Source of the DNA: an uncultured Lachnospiraceae bacterium
GTDB taxonomy: Bacteria > Bacillota_A > Clostridia > Lachnospirales > Lachnospiraceae
Length of the DNA: 9,238 nucleotides
Reading direction: 5' to 3'
Assembly: GCA_947177885.1 (NCBI GenBank)
Contig: CAMWWF010000099.1
Coordinates: 1-9,238 of the forward strand
The position numbers and the translations under genes are program-made. This document shows, one piece after another, positions 6,083-9,238 of this stretch. The notes beneath the pieces were generated by a model, which searched no databases, had not been told where the DNA came from, and saw nothing but the letters and a program-made list of their open reading frames with translations. Within the stretch, counting starts at the first letter, position 1; each line of letters opens with the position of its first letter.

Positions 6083-6103
6083 AATTATTTTTACTTTTTA
6101 TCC

Positions 6104-6138
6104 GGAAGACGTGATTTCAATAGATGAAATTGTCTTCC
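6104..6138. other. 35-nt interrupted hairpin
   Basis: GGAAGAC (6104-6110) pairs with GTCTTCC (6132-6138), and ATTTCA (6114-6119) with TGAAAT (6125-6130), leaving a 5-nt loop and a small bulge. On the minus strand it is followed by an A-rich, not U-rich, stretch, so it is not a standard terminator for the DUF1667 gene. Confidence 0.5.
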
Positions 6139-6146
6139 AGTGTACT

Positions 6147-6310
6147 AGAGCGTGTTTGAAAGATGCTTTCCCCGGGGTGTGCGTCACACTTTGTGGGATG
6201 CAAGACCCAATTTGGGAGGCATAGTGGGGCATCGCCCGCCAAATTGGGGCACAGCAGGCCGCGAAGTGGGGCGTGCAAACCGGAGGAATGATTTTTCAAA
6301 CACACTCTGG
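6147..6310 (+). mobile_element. MITE-like element, copy A
   Basis: A ~165-bp non-coding element with terminal inverted repeats AGAGCGTGTTTGAAA (6147-6161) and TTTCAAACACACTCT (6294-6308), 14 of 15 matching. An internal inverted repeat CCCAATTTGG ... CCAAATTGGG gives further structure, and GTGTG-CGT-CACAC lies near the left end. A second, diverged copy lies at 8855-9017 in opposite orientation; 25 nt (6188-6212 and 8951-8975) are identical. No transposase and no clear target duplication were seen. It begins 14 bp after the DUF1667 stop. The transposase family cannot be assigned from the ends. Confidence 0.75.
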
Positions 6311-6323
6311 GACATCTTTCATC

Positions 6324-6710
6324 TCATGTCAGGCTCTTCTCCACGTTCTTTGTGGCAACCACATCCACCCCCGTGTCCGCAATATTTGCAGCGATCCGAT
6401 CCCCGATGTGGACCGGGGCTTCCATCTGTACATTTTTCAGAGCCTTTACACAGGCGAAAATCTTTTCTTTCGGAATATCCTCTTTCGTTTTTACCGATAC
6501 CATTTTGGACTTTCCGTTTGTCACTCTCACTGTGGAAGTTACGATTCTGGTAGAGTTTGTCACCTCTTTGCGGGCGTAAACTTCTCCCCGCTTACAGGTG
6601 TTTCCGGTGACGCGTATTACCTCGTTTCCCGCCATCTCGACCATAAGGGGACATCCCATAGGGCAATTGATACAAGTCAGATTTCTTACTTCCGGATTCT
6701 CCATCTCCAT
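6324..6710 (-). CDS. DUF1667 CxxC-motif protein
   Basis: Small cytosolic protein of 128 residues with the signature Cys cluster of DUF1667: C13-x2-C16-x3-C20 (CINCPMGC) and C39 (NTCKRGE), a set of four that could bind an iron-sulfur cluster or zinc. The rest reads RIVTSTVRV, KEKIFACVKALKNV, IGDRIAANI and VDVVATKNV, all usual in the family. Genes for this family sit beside GlpA-like and NAD/FAD-dependent oxidoreductases in many Firmicutes, so it is probably the small electron-transfer or accessory subunit of a glycerol-3-phosphate dehydrogenase-type complex; that role is inference. The start at ATG 6710 has AAAGGAA upstream. The 187-bp gap to the upstream oxidoreductase gene is large for this operon and filled with small repeats. 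Confidence 0.9.
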   Translation of the reverse strand: MEMENPEVRNLTCINCPMGCPLMVEMAGNEVIRVTGNTCKRGEVYARKEVTNSTRIVTSTVRVTNGKSKMVSVKTKEDIPKEKIFACVKALKNVQMEAPVHIGDRIAANIADTGVDVVATKNVEKSLT

Positions 6711-6761
6711 GTTTTATTCCTTTCATTCCATTACCGGTCACGGCAGATTTTGTCAATTATT

Positions 6762-6831
6762 GTATTTTGCTGATTGCAACATTTGGGACTGATCACAGTA
6801 TTTTGCAGAATGCTGCAATCACACTGATCAC
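6762..6831. repeat. Imperfect tandem repeat of about 35 bp
   Basis: Units 6762-6796 and 6798-6831 share GTATTTTGC at the start and ACTGATCAC at the end. The second unit contains TTGCAG-AATG-CTGCAA, a perfect 6-bp hairpin. It lies between the oxidoreductase and DUF1667 genes. Confidence 0.5.
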
Positions 6832-6843
6832 GGCGGTCCGCTT

Positions 6844-6912
6844 CATTATAAGACCGTTTAATTACCCTCAATGGCATTTGTAACATTATGAGACCGTTTA
6901 ATCACTCTCAAT
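6844..6912. repeat. Direct repeat duplicating the oxidoreductase 3' end
   Basis: Two 29-bp copies (6844-6872 and 6884-6912), offset by 40 bp and matching at 26 positions. The right copy contains the last codons and stop of the oxidoreductase (IESD-stop); the left copy lies downstream and would read IEGN-stop in the corresponding frame. It looks like a tandem duplication of the gene end. Confidence 0.65.
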
Positions 6913-8418
6913 CCTGACTGTTATGACCCTCAGCCCCGGATATTGGAGAAGCTGCTCCTTCGTCAATCGGATCTCCTCCATTTCACCAGGAGCTACCACC
7001 GGACGCTTTCTACGCCCCACTCTTTCCCCGTCAAAGTAGGTGCTCACATAGCAGTCTCTGTACACACCGTCCACGCGGAAACGTACTGTCAGCTTCTCAT
7101 CCATGCGAGCAACATTGATCGTTTCCGGAACGGTATACCTGACCCCGCCGGTTGGATCCATTTGAATCTCATGGTCTGTACTGTCTTCTGTATTTTCCTC
7201 TGCTCTCCTGTACATATTGCGTTCCACATCGTCCGTCATAATGCACACCGCTCTGTTCTTCGCGTTATTCTCTGAACCGGCCTCCGCATTGCCTTTCACA
7301 TTACCTTCCGTACCGGCCTCCGCATTGTCCTTCACATTGTTCCCCACATTACCTTCCATACTGGTCTCAGCATTGCCCTCTGCATTCTCCCTTATGTCAC
7401 GGTATACATGATCTTTCTTATTACCATTTACGCAGGCAGCCACATTCTCCCTCTTCACATATGCCGCCGCATTTTTACCGGCAGCGGAAGCCTCCTCCGA
7501 CACGAAATCCACCAGGTCATGCACATGGAGCACATTGCCGCAGGCAAATACGCCGCTTATATTCGTCTCAAGGCTCTCGTTTACCCTGGGGCCCGAAGTG
7601 ACCGGATTCATGGCAACTCCCATTTTCCCGGAAAGCTCATTTTCCGGGATCAGCCCTACCGAAAGCAGGAGCGTATCGCAGGGATAGAATTCCTCCGTTC
7701 CCGGAATAGGCTTTCCTTTTCCGTCAACCTCTGCAAGGGTCACTCCTTCCAGACGCTCTTTTCCCTTAATGTCTACCACCGTATGGCTCAGCTTCAAAGG
7801 GATCCCGTAATCATCCAGACACTGCACGATATTTCTCTTCAATCCTCCGGAATAGGGCATAAGCTCGGCTACCACCCTGACCCGGGCTCCTTCCAGAGTC
7901 ATTCTCCTGGCCATGATCAGCCCGATATCACCGGACCCCAGGATAACAACCTCCCTGCCCGGCAGACAGCCCTCCATATTGACCAGTCTCTGGGCCGTGC
8001 CTGCAGAGTAAATGCCTGCCGGCCGAAATCCCGGTATGTTCAGCGCTCCTCTGACTCTCTCACGGCATCCCATTGCCAGAATAACCGCCTTCGCCTGAAT
8101 AGCAAAAATTCCCTCTTCCCGGTTCATGGCTGTTACGGTTTTCTCCGGACTGATCTCCATGACCATTGTATTCAGCCTGTACTCAATATCCAGTTCCTTT
8201 ACCTGCCTGATAAAGCGGTCCGCATACTCCGGTCCCGTCAGCTCTTCCAGAAAAGTATGCAGGCCGAAGCCATTGTGGATACACTGGTTCAAGATCCCGC
8301 CCAGTTCCCTGTCCCGCTCCAGGATCAAAACACTGTCCACGCCGTTTTTCCTGGCGGAGACTGCTGCGGCAAGGCCTGCGGGACCGCCGCCGATAATGAC
8401 AATATCATATCTTTCCAT
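6898..8418 (-). CDS. NAD(P)/FAD-dependent oxidoreductase with repeat insert
   Basis: Cytosolic flavoprotein of 506 residues (pyridine nucleotide-disulfide oxidoreductase fold). Visible: FAD dinucleotide motif IIGGGPAGLAAA (about 8-19), the family stretch GGILNQCIHNGFGLHTF (about 40-56), second Rossmann motif ILGSGDIGLIMARR (about 159-172), and the ISGVFACGNVLHVHDLVD segment (about 287-304). A C-terminal small domain (about 426-506: RYTVPETINVAR, VSTYFDGERVGRRKRP) completes the homology. Between about residues 324 and 424 lies a hydrophilic, Asn/Glu/Ala-rich insert that relatives of about 410-430 residues lack. In this gene neighbourhood the enzyme is usually paired with a GlpA/LhgO-type dehydrogenase and DUF1667, taking electrons from glycerol-3-phosphate-like substrates; the substrate here is inferred. 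The start is ATG 8418 with AAGGAGG 8 nt upstream, preferred over a TTG two codons earlier. Confidence 0.9.
   Translation of the reverse strand: MERYDIVIIGGGPAGLAAAVSARKNGVDSVLILERDRELGGILNQCIHNGFGLHTFLEELTGPEYADRFIRQVKELDIEYRLNTMVMEISPEKTVTAMNREEGIFAIQAKAVILAMGCRERVRGALNIPGFRPAGIYSAGTAQRLVNMEGCLPGREVVILGSGDIGLIMARRMTLEGARVRVVAELMPYSGGLKRNIVQCLDDYGIPLKLSHTVVDIKGKERLEGVTLAEVDGKGKPIPGTEEFYPCDTLLLSVGLIPENELSGKMGVAMNPVTSGPRVNESLETNISGVFACGNVLHVHDLVDFVSEEASAAGKNAAAYVKRENVAACVNGNKKDHVYRDIRENAEGNAETSMEGNVGNNVKDNAEAGTEGNVKGNAEAGSENNAKNRAVCIMTDDVERNMYRRAEENTEDSTDHEIQMDPTGGVRYTVPETINVARMDEKLTVRFRVDGVYRDCYVSTYFDGERVGRRKRPVVAPGEMEEIRLTKEQLLQYPGLRVITVRIESD
7276..7391 (-). repeat. In-frame coding minisatellite
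   Basis: Units starting at 7276, 7312 and 7360: the first is 36 bp, the second 48 bp, the third diverged and shorter. Inside them a 12-bp subunit of the type CATT(n)CCTTCC(n) recurs. All unit lengths are multiples of 12, so the reading frame is kept. On the minus strand they encode tetrapeptides ending in Asn, such as VKDN, VKGN and AEGN, with AEAGT/AEAGS spacers. Confidence 0.7.
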
Positions 8419-8459
8419 AGCCAATTCCTCCTTGTTCCGCCACGTATCTTTCCATATAT

Positions 8460-8482
8460 CACACGAAAATTCTTTTCATGTG
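8460..8482 (-). promoter_or_regulatory. Hairpin in the oxidoreductase leader
   Basis: CACACGAAAA and TTTTCATGTG pair at nine of ten positions around a 3-nt loop, about 28 bp upstream of the ribosome site. It could be an operator or a leader RNA structure. Confidence 0.4.
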
Positions 8483-8505
8483 GCACTGACTCATACCTCT
8501 TTACT

Positions 8506-8539
8506 CGTAACAGTTCAGATAAGTCAATGAACCGTTACG
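8506..8539 (-). promoter_or_regulatory. Inverted repeat with possible -35 box
   Basis: CGTAACAGTTCA (8506-8517) and TGAACCGTTACG (8528-8539) pair at 11 of 12 positions. On the minus strand the loop carries TTGACT, a -35-like hexamer, with a weak TAAAGA 18 bp on. This layout would suit a repressed promoter for the oxidoreductase gene, about 90-120 bp upstream of its start. Confidence 0.4.
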
Positions 8540-8854
8540 ATAATGCATACTGTGCACGCATGTCTCGCAAAATTGCAAAACAATGTGTTCTTTGAAAATA
8601 TCGCAATTATTGGCTTCGCGGGAGGGGCTGCATGAACTGTTACCTTTATTCATACGTTCAGAATTTTTGTTCTCCACAATCACGACAGCGCACAGAATTT
8701 ATATATTCTGCACAAATTGTTTGCACTTATCTTGTATATTTTGTAACTTTCGCTTACTCTTCATTCACAAAAGACACCTCGCGAAAGCACCTCCTGAACA
8801 GTTATCTGCCCGTAATAATTCCCGCGGCCTGCGTCATTTTCTTTCAAGCACACC

Positions 8855-9017
8855 CCAGAGCATGTTTGATAAATCATTCCCCCGGTCTGCATGCCTCACT
8901 TCGGCCTGCCGCGCCCCAACTTGGTTACCATAGCCCCACTACGCCTCCCCAATTGGGTCTTGCATCCCACAAAGTATGTCGCACACCTCGTAGAAAACAT
9001 TTTTCAAGCACATTCTA
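8855..9017 (-). mobile_element. MITE-like element, copy B
   Basis: Diverged copy of the element at 6147-6310 in opposite orientation, differing by many substitutions and a 2-nt deletion near GGCAGGCC. Its ends are more decayed (CCAGAGCATGTTTGATAAA on the left, TTTCAAGCACATTCT at 9002-9016 on the right). Just outside the left end, at 8842-8855, another TTTCAAGCACAC lies in right-end orientation, so a third element may have abutted it. Its right end merges with the 3' end of the neighbouring flavoprotein gene. Confidence 0.7.
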
Positions 9018-9238
9018 AAACACATCCTTATTAGTTCCCACAATGATCTGTGATCTGCCGCCGGATTTCGTGATATCAGACATGCTCACATTCCGTTCCC
9101 TGGCCAGGATCTCCATCACCCTCGGGGAACAGAATCCGGACTGGCACCGTCCCATTCCCGCCCTTGTCCTGCGCTTTATGCCGTCGAGGGATCTGGCTCC
9201 CAGAGGACGTCTGACGGCATCTATGATCTCTCCCTCCG
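9015..9238 (-). CDS. GlpA/LhgO-like FAD-dependent dehydrogenase, C-terminal end
   Basis: Only the last 73 residues are in the window; the gene enters from the right edge. The sequence EGEIIDAVRRPLGARSLDGI, KRRTRAGMGRCQSGFCSPRV and MEILARE is the familiar C-terminal BFD-like [2Fe-2S] domain of GlpA-type glycerol-3-phosphate dehydrogenases and related L-2-hydroxyglutarate oxidase-like proteins; C31 and C36 (GRCQSGFC) would be two of the cluster ligands, the others lying outside. It likely passes electrons to the oxidoreductase and DUF1667 proteins encoded downstream. The last codons and the TAG stop at 9015-9017 fall in the terminal repeat of MITE-like copy B, so the very C-terminus (about KDVF) may be altered relative to relatives. 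Confidence 0.8.
   Translation of the reverse strand, partial: EGEIIDAVRRPLGARSLDGIKRRTRAGMGRCQSGFCSPRVMEILARERNVSMSDITKSGGRSQIIVGTNKDVF

Larger units (their letters stand above)
6004..6323. other. Intergenic region between DUF1667 and PAP2 genes
   Basis: It holds, from left, the tandem 16-bp repeats and promoter of the PAP2 gene (6015-6082), a 35-nt hairpin (6104-6138) and a complete MITE-like element (6147-6310). No conserved coding region is seen; a 60-codon frame across the element is broken in the second copy. Confidence 0.7.
8419..9014. other. Long gap inside the flavoprotein locus
   Basis: Almost 600 bp separate the GlpA/LhgO-like gene from its oxidoreductase partner, normally tightly spaced. 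The gap contains a hairpin (8460-8482), an inverted repeat (8506-8539), four copies of a TGAACnGTTAC-like motif, an AT-rich inverted repeat CAGAAT-TTATAT-ATTCTG (8693-8710), and MITE-like copy B (8855-9017). A 60-codon minus-strand frame (8501-8683) has no ribosome site and is not accepted. Confidence 0.65.

Noticed and set aside
6104..6138. Intrinsic terminator of the redox operon
   Set aside because: The stem is good, but the downstream minus-strand sequence is A-rich without a U-run.
6117..6305. 62-codon minus-strand frame containing GLHAPLRGLLCPNLAG
   Set aside because: It lies wholly in MITE-like copy A and its flank; copy B breaks the frame. Likely a spurious ORF of the repeat.
7276..7391. 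CRISPR-like array
   Set aside because: Spaced repeats are short, diverged, in frame and coding, with no unique spacers of constant length.
7408..8595. 395-codon plus-strand open frame
   Set aside because: It is antisense to the well-supported oxidoreductase, has no ribosome site or recognisable domain, and is rich in His, Arg and Ser as expected of a shadow frame.
8632..9018. 128-codon plus-strand frame
   Set aside because: Its second half is translated MITE-like copy B; the corresponding frame in copy A differs after a 2-nt indel, so no protein is conserved.

Overview
The window looks like a chromosomal segment of a low-to-moderate GC Firmicute, most likely a gut-type clostridium of the Lachnospiraceae. 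The reasons are strong AGGAGG-type ribosome binding sites, ATG/GTG starts, the gene families present (PhoP/PhoR-type two-component system, GyrI-like protein, WYL regulator, DUF1667 with its flavoprotein partners), and intergenic regions full of short repeats. The family assignments are recognitions from sequence; no search was run. Almost every gene is on the minus strand. The one clear exception is a 162-codon gene of unknown function at 3538-4026.

Layout from left to right: (1) 1-1459, a response regulator and, overlapping it by ATGA, a PhoR-like sensor kinase that runs off the left edge; an 11-bp-spaced direct repeat and a palindrome lie upstream. (2) 1741-2391, a GyrI-like small-molecule-binding protein. 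(3) 2476-2604, a 42-codon ORF built around a 60-nt palindrome. (4) 2619-3179, a GNAT acetyltransferase. (5) 3180-3537, a divergent intergenic region with repeat fragments and a good promoter for the plus-strand gene. (6) 4082-4151, a compact inverted-repeat element between convergent genes. (7) 4156-5094, an HTH/WYL regulator, with two repeat copies upstream. (8) 5491-6003, a PAP2 lipid phosphatase with a good promoter and three tandem 16-bp repeats in its leader. (9) 6324-9238, a glycerol-3-phosphate-dehydrogenase-type locus: the tail of a GlpA/LhgO-like flavoprotein with a BFD-like domain, an NAD/FAD oxidoreductase, and a small CxxC protein (DUF1667). In related bacteria these three genes form one oxidation module.

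The most unusual part is the repeat load. Two diverged copies of a ~165-bp MITE-like element lie in opposite orientation at 6147-6310 and 8855-9017, enclosing the oxidoreductase and DUF1667 genes. One copy appears to supply the stop codon of the upstream flavoprotein, and a third, solo terminal repeat sits at the GNAT leader. A second family of 71-bp repeats occurs three times, always in the minus orientation and upstream of minus-strand genes. The NAD/FAD oxidoreductase carries an in-frame, low-complexity minisatellite of about 100 residues between its catalytic core and its C-terminal domain. No RNA genes, CRISPR arrays, phage genes or intact transposases were seen.
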